Assembly: GCF_002939945.1 (NCBI RefSeq)
Contig: NZ_MDEB01000012.1
Location: 1-64,000 of the forward strand
Source of the DNA: Xanthomonas arboricola pv. populi
GTDB taxonomy: Bacteria; Pseudomonadota; Gammaproteobacteria; Xanthomonadales; Xanthomonadaceae
DNA: 64,000 bases
Direction of reading: 5' to 3'
The number at the start of each line of letters is the position of its first letter. The stretch's first letter is position 1. Made by a program: the position numbers and the translations under genes. Shown piece after piece: positions 26,454 through 33,895 of the stretch. The notes under the pieces are model-generated. The model did no database searches and was not told where the DNA came from. It worked only from the letters and a program-made list of their open reading frames with translations.

Positions 26454-27434
26454 ATGCGCGCAGCCATCCACACCCAATTCGGCGACCCCGCCAAGGTGCT
26501 CGAACTCGGCCAGCGGCCCACACCGCAACCCGGTAAGGGCCAGGTACGCATCGCGATGCGTCGCTCGCCGATCCACAACCACGACCTGTGGACGGTGCGC
26601 GGCAATTACGGCTACAAGCCCGAGCTGCCCGCGGTCGGCGGCAGCGAAGCGCTCGGCGTGATCGACGCACTCGGCGAAGGCGTCGAAGGCCTGCAAATCG
26701 GCCAGCGCATCGTCGCGGCCAGCGTGCACGAAAGCTGGGCGGAGTTCTTCCTCGCCGACGCTTCCGGCGTGGTGCCGCTACCCGACGCGCTCGACGACGA
26801 CCGCGGCTGCCAGTTGATCGCCATGCCGCTGAGCGCACTGATGCTGATCGAGTTCCTGCATGTCGAAAAAGGCGACTGGATCGTGCAGAACACCGCCAAT
26901 GGCGCGGTCGGCAAGGCCGTCGCCATGCTCGCCGCCGCGCGCGGCATCAACGTGATCAACCTGGTGCGCCGCGATGCCGGCGTGGACGAATTGCAGGCAC
27001 TGGGCATCGGCAACGCGGTCTCCACCGCCCGGGAGGGCTGGCAGGACAGCGTGCGCGCGCTGGTGGGCGAGGCGCCGATCGTGCGCGCGATCGATTCGGT
27101 GGCCGGCAGCGCAGCTGGCGAGCTGATGGGGTTGCTTGCCGAAGGCGGCGAGCTGATCTCGTTCGGTGCGATGACTGGCGAGCCGCTGCAGATTTCCAGC
27201 GGCGATGTGATCTTCAAGCAGGCCAGCGTGCGCGGCTTCTGGGGCAGCAAGGTCATGGCCGCCACCACGCCCGAGGACAAGCGCCGCATGATCGGCGAAC
27301 TGCTCAAGGCCGCACTCGACGGCAGCCTGGCCTTGCCGGTAGAAGCGGTATTCGACCTGGAAGACGCCGCCAAGGCCGCCGCAGCCAGCGCCGAGCCGGG
27401 CCGCCGCGGCAAGATCCTGCTGCGTGCAGGCTGA
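26454..27434 (+). CDS. Zinc-type medium-chain dehydrogenase/reductase (enoyl/quinone reductase-like)
   Basis: A 326-residue MDR-superfamily oxidoreductase. The GroES-like N-terminus (MRAAIHTQFGDPAKVLEL, SPIHNHDLWTVRGNYG, GGSEALGVIDALGEGV) is followed by a nucleotide-binding domain (IVQNTANGAVGKAVAMLAAARGINVINLVRR). The NTANGAVG and NLVRR pattern matches the mitochondrial 2-enoyl-ACP/CoA reductase (ETR) branch, which uses NADPH and no catalytic zinc; true zinc ligands are not seen. An AGGAGA site precedes the ATG. Substrate unknown. Confidence 0.85.
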   Translation: MRAAIHTQFGDPAKVLELGQRPTPQPGKGQVRIAMRRSPIHNHDLWTVRGNYGYKPELPAVGGSEALGVIDALGEGVEGLQIGQRIVAASVHESWAEFFLADASGVVPLPDALDDDRGCQLIAMPLSALMLIEFLHVEKGDWIVQNTANGAVGKAVAMLAAARGINVINLVRRDAGVDELQALGIGNAVSTAREGWQDSVRALVGEAPIVRAIDSVAGSAAGELMGLLAEGGELISFGAMTGEPLQISSGDVIFKQASVRGFWGSKVMAATTPEDKRRMIGELLKAALDGSLALPVEAVFDLEDAAKAAAASAEPGRRGKILLRAG

Positions 27435-27840
27435 GCGCTGCACGCAGGAGTCTGATTGTCTCGCCTTGGCGCTTCCTTCTCCCGCTGGCGGGGGAGCTGC
27501 CCCAAGGGCGCATGCGTGAAACGCAGCGACAGTTGGTCAACGTCTGCGGACTCGCAGTCAGGCGGTTACGTGCGCGCAACGCCACGCCAAGGCCACGCTT
27601 GCTCAACCAGCCATGACACGCCGCGTCCCCCATCGCGAATCACATGTCGCGCATTCGCAGCCCCGCCAGCCAATCTGCTTACAGGCACCGTAGAAGCGCG
27701 CCTGAGCGCGACGGGCCTTCCAGGGGAACGCCTCATCGCGCCCAGGTGCGCTCCTACGCAGGGGAATTGGCCCCAAGAGCGGGCAGACGCCGCGATCAGC
27801 GCGCGGGTGTCGCCAAGCGAACCCAACTGCAGGCATGGCC
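27435..27840. other. 406-base intergenic region between convergent genes
   Basis: No gene is supported. A degenerate copy of the dispersed hairpin repeat lies at about 27473-27520 (CTTCTCCCGC / GCGGGGGAG followed by CCCAAGGGCGCATGCG). The remainder has only short open frames without ribosome-binding sites. Confidence 0.5.
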
Positions 27841-28056
27841 TCACGCCGGCTCGTCAGGCACCAGCTCCATCTCCAGCCGCGTAATGCAGTCCTTGAGATG
27901 CAGCTTGCGCTTCTTCAAGCGCTTCATCTGCAGCTCGTCCTCCATGTTCGCGGGCACGCGCTGGATCTCCTCGTCCAACGCGCGGTGGGCGCGTCGCAAC
28001 TCGGCGATCTGCTCGGCGATCTCGGCGGGTGAGAGGGTTTCCACGGCTCTGAGCAT
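27841..28056 (-). CDS. DUF465 (YdcH-like) small helical protein
   Basis: A 71-residue all-helical protein. The sequence RRAHRALDEEIQRV followed by LQMKRLKKRKLHLKDCI is the characteristic DUF465/YdcH helical hairpin with a basic KRLKKRKLHLKD core. Members are often linked to cell division or membrane regulation, without an agreed function. The ATG at 28056 gives the usual length; the long upstream extension in this frame is antisense to the next gene and is not real. Confidence 0.85.
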   Translation of the reverse strand: MLRAVETLSPAEIAEQIAELRRAHRALDEEIQRVPANMEDELQMKRLKKRKLHLKDCITRLEMELVPDEPA

Positions 28057-28200
28057 ACACAACCGCAGGCCGGTCGCGTCACCTGTGCTTGCCAAGCCGC
28101 TTGAGGCTGCGACAATGCCGGCGCCCCGCCGGGGAAAGGGCGGCGCGCCCGATCCCATCATTGCCGCGCGGCCAAGGCCGTCGAGAAAGGAGTCTTGACG

Positions 28201-28773
28201 ATGCGCTTGCGTTCTTGCCTGCTGGCCCTGAGCCTGCTCACCGCCGCCAACCTGGCCAGTGCCGCCGACGTCGCCAAGTACGATGGCTTTCTGTGCTGCA
28301 ACCTGCGCACCGACGGCAGCTGGATCAGCGACAGCAACTACGCCGAAGACGGTAAGCGCGTGCTCCCCGTCGGCACCCCGGTCAGCGTCACCGGCTTCGG
28401 CCGCAACCGCGTCAACCTCAAGATCGCCGGCGAAAAGCAGTCCATCGGCAACGACTACAGCCGCGACCTGGACAGCACCGCCTTCGCAGCCCGCTACGTG
28501 GTGACCGCCGACCCCAAGCTCAAGCTGGCCAGCTTCCCACCCAAGATCCGCCAGGCCATCGTTGACGGCAAGCTCACCGGCGACATGACCCGCGAACAGG
28601 TGCTGATGGCCGTCGGCTACCCGATCAGCAGCGAGAACCCCAACCTTGACGCGTCGCTGTGGCGCTACTGGCGCGACAGCTTTTCCGAGTACCAGGTGCA
28701 GTTCGGCCCCAGCGGCAAGCTGGTCAAGGTGACCGCCGCCCCACAGCTGATGAACCTCATGTGGGTGCCGTAA
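28201..28773 (+). CDS. Periplasmic BamE/OmlA-like domain protein
   Basis: A 190-residue protein with a Sec signal peptide (MRLRSCLLALSLLTAANLASA). The mature part begins with a small beta-domain (YDGFLCCNLRTDGSWISDSN, LPVGTPVSVTGFGRNRVNLKI). Residues ~120-180 hold DGKLTGDMTREQVLMAVGYP and SLWRYWRDSFSEYQVQFGPSGKLVKV, the pattern of the SmpA/OmlA/BamE fold. There is no lipobox, so it is probably soluble in the periplasm. AAAGGAG precedes the ATG at 28201. Role unknown. Confidence 0.8.
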   Translation: MRLRSCLLALSLLTAANLASAADVAKYDGFLCCNLRTDGSWISDSNYAEDGKRVLPVGTPVSVTGFGRNRVNLKIAGEKQSIGNDYSRDLDSTAFAARYVVTADPKLKLASFPPKIRQAIVDGKLTGDMTREQVLMAVGYPISSENPNLDASLWRYWRDSFSEYQVQFGPSGKLVKVTAAPQLMNLMWVP

Positions 28774-28781
28774 CAATCACT

Positions 28782-28806
28782 GGCGGAGGCGATAGATGCC
28801 TCCGCC
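28782..28806 (+). terminator. Hairpin after the BamE-like gene
   Basis: A perfect 9-bp stem (GGCGGAGGC / GCCTCCGCC, 7-base loop) starts 8 bases after the stop codon. The T tract is weak and delayed (CTGGCTTTTA), so termination may be inefficient. Confidence 0.6.
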
Positions 28807-29005
28807 TCCTGGCTTTTACTCAGACGGTGACGTATCAACTCAAGAACAACATCGAGAAAGTCTGTGCGCGATTGGATTGATCGCACCCGCCTTGAATCAG
28901 GCCAAAGGGTATGTCTTATATAAATTTGATTGGTTTTGAATAATCGAGAGCGAGGCTGCAGTTGTGTGCCGGTCACCTTGGGTGCCAGCCCCGATCGTGA
29001 CGCCG

Positions 29006-29260
29006 CTACTGCGTGAGGTTAGGTCCTAGAAAATCATCGGGCGTCAGCGTCTGATTCAAGACGTTTTCCAATTGCTCGGCCAATAGCTCAAAACAAAATG
29101 CCAGCGCATCCAGCCTTAGATGCGGCTCATTGACGTGGCTCGTCAGTGTGGAGCGAGGGCTTGCCAACGTTGCCAACAGACGCAAATGATCGCGCGTCTG
29201 CAGCACCCGAAGCTGTGCGCCTTCCGGCAACAGGTAATACCCGAACAGAGACTGCTCCAT
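29006..29260 (-). CDS. XAC0095-like small protein
   Basis: An 84-residue protein. GYYLLPEGAQLRVLQTRDHLRLLATLASPR matches the XAC0095-like domain, a small module that I know only from Xanthomonadaceae and that usually occurs in several copies per genome. The C-terminal half (LRLDALAFCFELLAEQLENVL) is helical. A GGAGGAG site lies 7 bases before the ATG. Function unknown. Local GC falls on both sides, and the upstream leader contains a terminator-like hairpin. Confidence 0.8.
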   Translation of the reverse strand: MEQSLFGYYLLPEGAQLRVLQTRDHLRLLATLASPRSTLTSHVNEPHLRLDALAFCFELLAEQLENVLNQTLTPDDFLGPNLTQ

Positions 29261-29508
29261 GCCTACTCCTCCGGAACAGGCTCCCGCCGCACGATGCGGC
29301 GGGATGCCGGGAGGTTAGCAACCGCAAACAGACGGCGGGCTTATTTCCCTTGCGGGTGTTGTATTCGCCGCCCTCCCGGCGTGGAGACGCCGAGCATGTG
29401 CCCGTGCATCAGGCACAAAAAACCACCGCTTGACGGGGGTGGTACCGCTGTTTGCGGAGTTGCTACGCTCCGTGAAGGAGTGTGCTACCGATGCATGGAG
29501 GAGTCAAG
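29261..29508 (-). promoter_or_regulatory. Leader upstream of the XAC0095-like gene
   Basis: On the minus strand this leader has, in order, a CTCC/GGAG hairpin near 29475, a terminator-like hairpin at 29422-29443 with a U tract, and a GC-rich hairpin (GCCGCA / TGCGGC type) near 29285-29305 just before the ribosome-binding site. The order fits an attenuator or a dispersed repeat unit. Confidence 0.4.
29417..29443 (-). terminator. Terminator-like hairpin in leader
   Basis: Read on the minus strand: ACCACC, 10-base loop, GGTGGT, then a run of six T residues. It lies about 160 bases upstream of the XAC0095-like start, so transcripts from further upstream could be attenuated here. Confidence 0.55.
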
Positions 29509-29574
29509 ATGCAGGCCTGGAATCCTCGTGCTCTTTGGATTATAAATGCATTGTCGAAAAGATATAGGTATTAA
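29509..29574 (+). CDS. Possible 21-residue leader/small protein
   Basis: ATG at 29509 follows GGAGGAG at near-ideal spacing and opens a 21-codon frame ending in TAA. The peptide has a hydrophobic, Trp-containing core (WNPRALWIINAL) and a basic C-terminus (SKRYRY). It is too short for family matching. It lies in an AT-rich pocket about 200 bases before rraB. It may be translated, or the ribosome-binding site may be coincidental. Confidence 0.3.
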   Translation: MQAWNPRALWIINALSKRYRY

Positions 29575-29780
29575 TATCCAGACATTCAGTTCAGCGCGAT
29601 ACTTGAGTGAATCGAATGCGCCAGCTCATGATGCAGGAAATGGTGTGATCGTCAAAAATATAGTGAGCTCAAAGGGCACTCTGACACCATTTGATTTCAG
29701 ACCGCAGTTAATGACAGGCTTCACAAGCCAAGCGCTAGAATTCTTCCTCTGCCAACCGGCCGCCAAAGACCGAAGCTCCC
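29575..29780. other. AT-rich spacer before rraB
   Basis: About 200 bases with GC content well below the window average. No gene seen; presumably it contains the rraB promoter, but no convincing -35/-10 pair could be fixed. Confidence 0.4.
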
Positions 29781-30134
29781 ATGCAACGACATCCGGACCT
29801 GTATCCCAACGACGACAACGGCGACACCCTCTGGCACATTGCCCAGCAAGGGTTGGATCTATCCAAGCCACGCGAGATTGCGTTCTCCGTGGTCTTCCCC
29901 ACGAAGGCGTCGGCACTGGAGTTCTCGGTGACGCTGCTGCGCTTCGAGCAGAAGGTGCGTTGCTGTCATTATCCGGACAACACGGCGTTTCCGATGGACG
30001 TGACGGTGTATCCGACCATGATCCCAACGTACAAGGCGATTTCGGCGTTCGAGGAAGAGCTGGCAGCCGAAGCCAAGCCGCTGGGTGGCCTGAATGACGG
30101 TTGGGAATTTTCCGTGGATGACAAGGACGTCTGA
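29781..30134 (+). CDS. rraB: Ribonuclease E inhibitor RraB-family protein
   Basis: A 117-residue acidic protein. DLYPNDDNGDTLWHIAQQGLDLSKPREIAFSVVFPTKASALEF followed by YPTMIPTYKAISAFEEELAAEAKPLGGLNDGW is the RraB/DUF695-like core. In E. coli RraB binds the C-terminal half of RNase E and alters which RNAs it cuts. Whether that holds here is inference, since the scaffold part of RNase E varies between species. A strong terminator follows the gene. Confidence 0.85.
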   Translation: MQRHPDLYPNDDNGDTLWHIAQQGLDLSKPREIAFSVVFPTKASALEFSVTLLRFEQKVRCCHYPDNTAFPMDVTVYPTMIPTYKAISAFEEELAAEAKPLGGLNDGWEFSVDDKDV

Positions 30135-30168
30135 CGCGCGCGGCGCGTAAGCGCCTGCGATGCGGTCA

Positions 30169-30198
30169 CTGCGCCGCTGAGCGCGGCGCAGTTTTTTT
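30169..30198 (+). terminator. Intrinsic terminator after rraB
   Basis: A 9-bp stem CTGCGCCGC / GCGGCGCAG with a 5-base loop is followed by seven T residues, 35 bases after the rraB stop. Confidence 0.92.
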
Positions 30199-30221
30199 CC
30201 GCATCGCGGTGCCTTACTGCG

Positions 30222-30755
30222 TCAGCGCTGCGACTGCGGGACGCGGCGCAGCTGCGACACGTCGTAGCCCATGGCGGCGATACGTTGGACGGCCTGCTGA
30301 TAGTCGGCCTCGGAGACCTGCGGCGTGCGCGCCATATACCAGACGTAATCGCGCTTGCTGCGCGCCACGATGGTCTGCGTGTACTCCGCATCGCGCCAGG
30401 CAATCACGTATTCGGCCTTGAATGGCCAGAAGAACTGCATGCTCCACAGCGCGCCATTGCCCTCCTTCGCCACCCGGCCGATCGGATGCATGGACTTGAG
30501 CGGCGCCTGGAAGCTGCCCTTGCGAAAGGTAAAGGTGGTCTGGATGCGGCCATCCGGCCGCAGCGCATAGCGCTCCACGGCATCGTAGGCCTTGCGCTCC
30601 GGCCGGGTGGGAATATGTGCGATGACGTACCAGTCGCCCATGAAGCGTGGCACGTCGACGCTGTCTGCGCGCGGCAGGGCGGAACGCGGCTCGCGCCCGC
30701 TCGCACTCCCGTAGACCGCGAGCGTCAGTAACAACAGCATCGAACCATGTCGCAT
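30222..30755 (-). CDS. Bacterial lipocalin (Blc-like)
   Basis: A 177-residue protein with a signal peptide (MRHGSMLLLLTLAVYGSASG). The lipocalin signature VPRFMGDWYVIAHIP (G-x-W) starts near residue 38; strands such as YALRPDGRIQTTFTFRKG and AEYVIAWRDAEYTQTIVAR and the closing RDYVWYMARTPQVSE complete the barrel. No lipobox is seen, unlike E. coli Blc, so it is probably soluble in the periplasm. Blc-type lipocalins bind lysophospholipids or fatty acids. GGAGG precedes the ATG. Convergent with rraB. Confidence 0.9.
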   Translation of the reverse strand: MRHGSMLLLLTLAVYGSASGREPRSALPRADSVDVPRFMGDWYVIAHIPTRPERKAYDAVERYALRPDGRIQTTFTFRKGSFQAPLKSMHPIGRVAKEGNGALWSMQFFWPFKAEYVIAWRDAEYTQTIVARSKRDYVWYMARTPQVSEADYQQAVQRIAAMGYDVSQLRRVPQSQR

Positions 30756-31098
30756 GGCAACCTCCACCTGAAAGAACACGTACGTAGGCCTACGGCGTTG
30801 CGTTGCGTCCGGATGCAACCCCATGCGATGCAGTTCCGCACTGGCGCACGCTGGCCTGCCGTGCCAGTGAGGTGACGGTAACGTGCGATATGTCATGGCC
30901 GCGTTGAAGAGCCAAGCTGACGCGTTGCGCACGCCGGGAAATGCTCGATCAAAGACCTGAGCGCTGGGGCGACGATCAGCCGCGGTGAGGATCACGACGT
31001 GCTTGAAAACGCAGCGATGACAGGACGTGTCGTTCAGTGCCGACGGTCGAGCCATGACGCGCTGGTGGACGTTCCGGGAAGCAGGAGCGCAACGGCAT
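30756..31098. other. 343-base intergenic region
   Basis: Holds the lipocalin promoter region, with a 12-bp perfect palindrome CGTAGGCCTACG (30783-30794) 28 bases before the lipocalin start, then ~280 bases with no feature that I can support up to the end of the GH43 gene. Confidence 0.45.
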
Positions 31099-32133
31099 TC
31101 ACCAGGGCGACACCGCGTCTTTTCCGTACGGGTAAATCGTCGCGATCCTTCCATCTGCGTCATGCTGCAACGGCGCCATCTTGATGCTGCGAAGATGCGT
31201 CTGCCCGCCCGACAAGACAGCGTCGTGATAGAACAGATACCACTGGCCTTCGAACGCACAGATGGAGTGATGCGTGGTCCAGCCGATCACCGGTGCGAGC
31301 AGCACGCCCTGGTAGGCGAATGGCCCGTACGGGGAGCCGCTGGTGGCGTAGCAGATCAGGTGGGTGTCGCCGGTGGAATACGACAGGTAATAGCGGCCCG
31401 CATGGCGATGCACCCAGGGGCCTTCGAAGAAGCGGCGGGCGTGGTCGCCGGCGCGTAGTGGGGTGCCGTGTTCGTCGAGGATGACGATCTCGCGGGTGGG
31501 TTCGGCCAGTTGCGTCATGTCCTCGCGCAGGCGTGCGACGCGCGGGCCGAGTGCGGGCGTATCGTCTGCAGGTTCCTGATGGGTCTGCGCGTGGACATTG
31601 TCGCGGTAGTGCTGCAGCTGGCCGCCCCAGATGCCGCCGAAGTACAGGTAATGCGCGCCGTCGTCGTCTGCGAAGACGGCCGGGTCGATCGAGTAGGTGC
31701 CGGCGATGGGCTCGGGCTCGGCGACGAACGGGCCATGCGGGCCATCGCCGACCGCCACACCGATCTGGAAGATACCGTCGGCACGCTTTGCAGGGAAATA
31801 CAGGTAGGTCTTGCCGTCGCGCTGCGCGGCATCCGGTGCCCACATCTGGCGTTGCGCCCAGGGCACGTCGCGCACGTGCAGGACCTGCCCCAGGTCTTCC
31901 ACCGGCGCGTTCGGATGCGTCATGCGGAAGACGTGGTAGTCGGCCATGTCGAAGTGCGAGCCGTCGTCGCTGAAGGCAACGCCGGCATCGATGTCGTGCG
32001 AGGGGTAGATGTACAGCGCGCCGTCGAACACGTGTGCGGACGGGTCGGCGGTGTAGAGGTGGGTGACCAGCGGTGCGGAAATGGCGGTGCGCGCAAGCGC
32101 CTGCAGTGCAGCGGTGTGCAGTTCATCGGACAT
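31099..32133 (-). CDS. GH43 glycosidase (beta-xylosidase/arabinofuranosidase)
   Basis: A 344-residue five-bladed propeller glycosidase without signal peptide, so acting in the cytoplasm on imported xylo-oligosaccharides. The catalytic triad is visible: base Asp in LYTADPSAHVFDGALYIYPS, pKa-tuning Asp in YSIDPAVFADDDG, and acid Glu in FFEGPWVHRHAGRYYLSYS. The pattern fits the GH43 subfamily 1 type. It is third in the minus-strand unit receptor-symporter-GH43, 33 bases after the symporter stop. It should release xylose or arabinose from oligomers brought in by its neighbours. Confidence 0.93.
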   Translation of the reverse strand: MSDELHTAALQALARTAISAPLVTHLYTADPSAHVFDGALYIYPSHDIDAGVAFSDDGSHFDMADYHVFRMTHPNAPVEDLGQVLHVRDVPWAQRQMWAPDAAQRDGKTYLYFPAKRADGIFQIGVAVGDGPHGPFVAEPEPIAGTYSIDPAVFADDDGAHYLYFGGIWGGQLQHYRDNVHAQTHQEPADDTPALGPRVARLREDMTQLAEPTREIVILDEHGTPLRAGDHARRFFEGPWVHRHAGRYYLSYSTGDTHLICYATSGSPYGPFAYQGVLLAPVIGWTTHHSICAFEGQWYLFYHDAVLSGGQTHLRSIKMAPLQHDADGRIATIYPYGKDAVSPW

Positions 32134-32166
32134 GCGCGTACCTGTGCATGAGGTGGGAGAAGGGAG

Positions 32167-33654
32167 TCAGGGCGAAGCGAGTGGTGCGGCCTGACGGCGC
32201 AGGCCCAGCTCGTGTTCGATGCGGGTTTCCAGCGTCTTGTCGATCTCATACAGCGCCAGCAACGCGGTGCCGAGCAGGAACGGGATGGACGCATACACGC
32301 TGATGGCCAGGCGAATGCCGCTCGTCACCGCAGCGCCTTGCAGCGGCAGGGCGGCGTCGTAGCCATAGAACGCCAGGATGCCGGCGACCAGCGCGCCGCC
32401 GACGCTGAGGCCGATCTTCAGGCCGCACAACATCGCCGAGAAAATGATCGCGGTGGCGCGGCGGTGGTTCTTCCATTCCGAGTAATCGGCCACGTCGGCG
32501 ATCATCGCCCACAGCAACGGGATGGTGATGCCGTAGAAGAAACCGTGCAGCACGTGGGAGGCGAACACCCAGCCGATCGCAGTCGGTGGATACACGTAGA
32601 ACGCCAGCAAAAACAGCGTGGAGATCAGCAGCGCGCCGCCGAACACGTTGCGCTTGCCGTAGCGGTCGGCCAGCCGCTTGGAAAAACCGATGCCGACGAT
32701 CATCGCCAGGATGCCGCCGGCGCTGAACACGCTGAAGGCCGAGGTTGGTGCGTCCTGCGGCCATTGCAGCGCGCTCAGGCCGGCGCCGGTGAGCACGCTA
32801 TTGATTCCAGCGATGAAACGGTTGAAGCCGGCATTGTCGAGGAACTGCGCCAGCGCGCCAGTGTCGAGGTAGTACTTGAAGTAGTAGATGTACATCCCGC
32901 CCTTCATGGCGAGATTGATGAAGACCAGGATGGTCAGCGCCAGCATCACCAGCCAGGGTTTGTTGCGGACCAGATCGGTGAGGTCCTGGCGCACGCTGGT
33001 GCGTTGTTCGCTGATCGGCAGCACCCGCTCGCGCGTGGTGAAAAAGGTGATCAGAAAGCACAGCGAGCCGACGGCGGCGAACAGCGCCATGGTGTTGCGA
33101 AAGCCTTGCGCCTTGTCGCCATTGCCCAGGATCAGCACCAGCGGCAGCAGCAGCACCTGGATGATGAACTGCGCGAAGGTCACCGCCAGGAAGCGATACG
33201 CCGACAAGCTGTTGCGCTGCTCCATGCTGCCGGTGAGCACGCCGCTCAATGCCGAGTACGGCAGGTTGTTGGCCACGTACACCAGCATCAGCAGCGTGTA
33301 GGTGGCGAAGGCGTAGGCGATCTTGCCCTGCTCGCCGAGCGCGGGCGTATTGAACGCGGCCAGCGACAACGCACCGAACGGCACTGCCGTCCACAAAATC
33401 CACGGGCGGAACTTGCCCCAGCGCGTGCGGGTGCGATCCGCCAGGATGCCGATGATGGGCGTGAACACGAACGCGCCGAGCATGCCGACCACGAAGATCA
33501 GGGTGGCGGCCACACTCGCCGGGATGCGGAACACATCGGTATAGAAGAACGCCAGGAAGGTGACCAGCGTCTGGAAGATCAGATTGGCGGCCAGGTCGCC
33601 CAGGCTGTAGCCGATCTTTTCGCGCAGGGAGAGCTGTTGTGACTGATCGTTCAT
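32167..33654 (-). CDS. GPH-family glycoside/pentoside:cation symporter
   Basis: A 495-residue inner-membrane protein with 12 predicted membrane segments. REKIGYSLGDLAANLIFQTL, GILADRTRTRWGKFRPWILW and WAMIADVADYSEWKNHRRATAIIFS are hallmarks of the glycoside-pentoside-hexuronide:cation symporters (MelB/XynB/XylP type). The true start is the ATG at 33654; the further open frame upstream is meaningless. Between xytA and the GH43 gene on one strand, it most likely carries xylo-oligosaccharides across the inner membrane. Confidence 0.93.
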   Translation of the reverse strand: MNDQSQQLSLREKIGYSLGDLAANLIFQTLVTFLAFFYTDVFRIPASVAATLIFVVGMLGAFVFTPIIGILADRTRTRWGKFRPWILWTAVPFGALSLAAFNTPALGEQGKIAYAFATYTLLMLVYVANNLPYSALSGVLTGSMEQRNSLSAYRFLAVTFAQFIIQVLLLPLVLILGNGDKAQGFRNTMALFAAVGSLCFLITFFTTRERVLPISEQRTSVRQDLTDLVRNKPWLVMLALTILVFINLAMKGGMYIYYFKYYLDTGALAQFLDNAGFNRFIAGINSVLTGAGLSALQWPQDAPTSAFSVFSAGGILAMIVGIGFSKRLADRYGKRNVFGGALLISTLFLLAFYVYPPTAIGWVFASHVLHGFFYGITIPLLWAMIADVADYSEWKNHRRATAIIFSAMLCGLKIGLSVGGALVAGILAFYGYDAALPLQGAAVTSGIRLAISVYASIPFLLGTALLALYEIDKTLETRIEHELGLRRQAAPLASP

Positions 33655-33895
33655 GAGGCGGGGCGTGCTCGAGGAGTGCTGCGGGAAACGCCGCGGCGCG
33701 CGCGATGCCGCCGACCGCGATCGGTCCGGATCGCGGCAGCAGGCATGGCGCCTGAAGTGTCCGGCAGAACCGCGCGTGCCGTCGCCAGGCAGGCGACAGC
33801 GGCACGCGCTGCGCGGGCCATGCAACAAGGCCACGCGCTCCCCACGGATCGGCCGAACCCGCCTGGCCTCTGCGCTGTCGTGTCGATGACCACGC

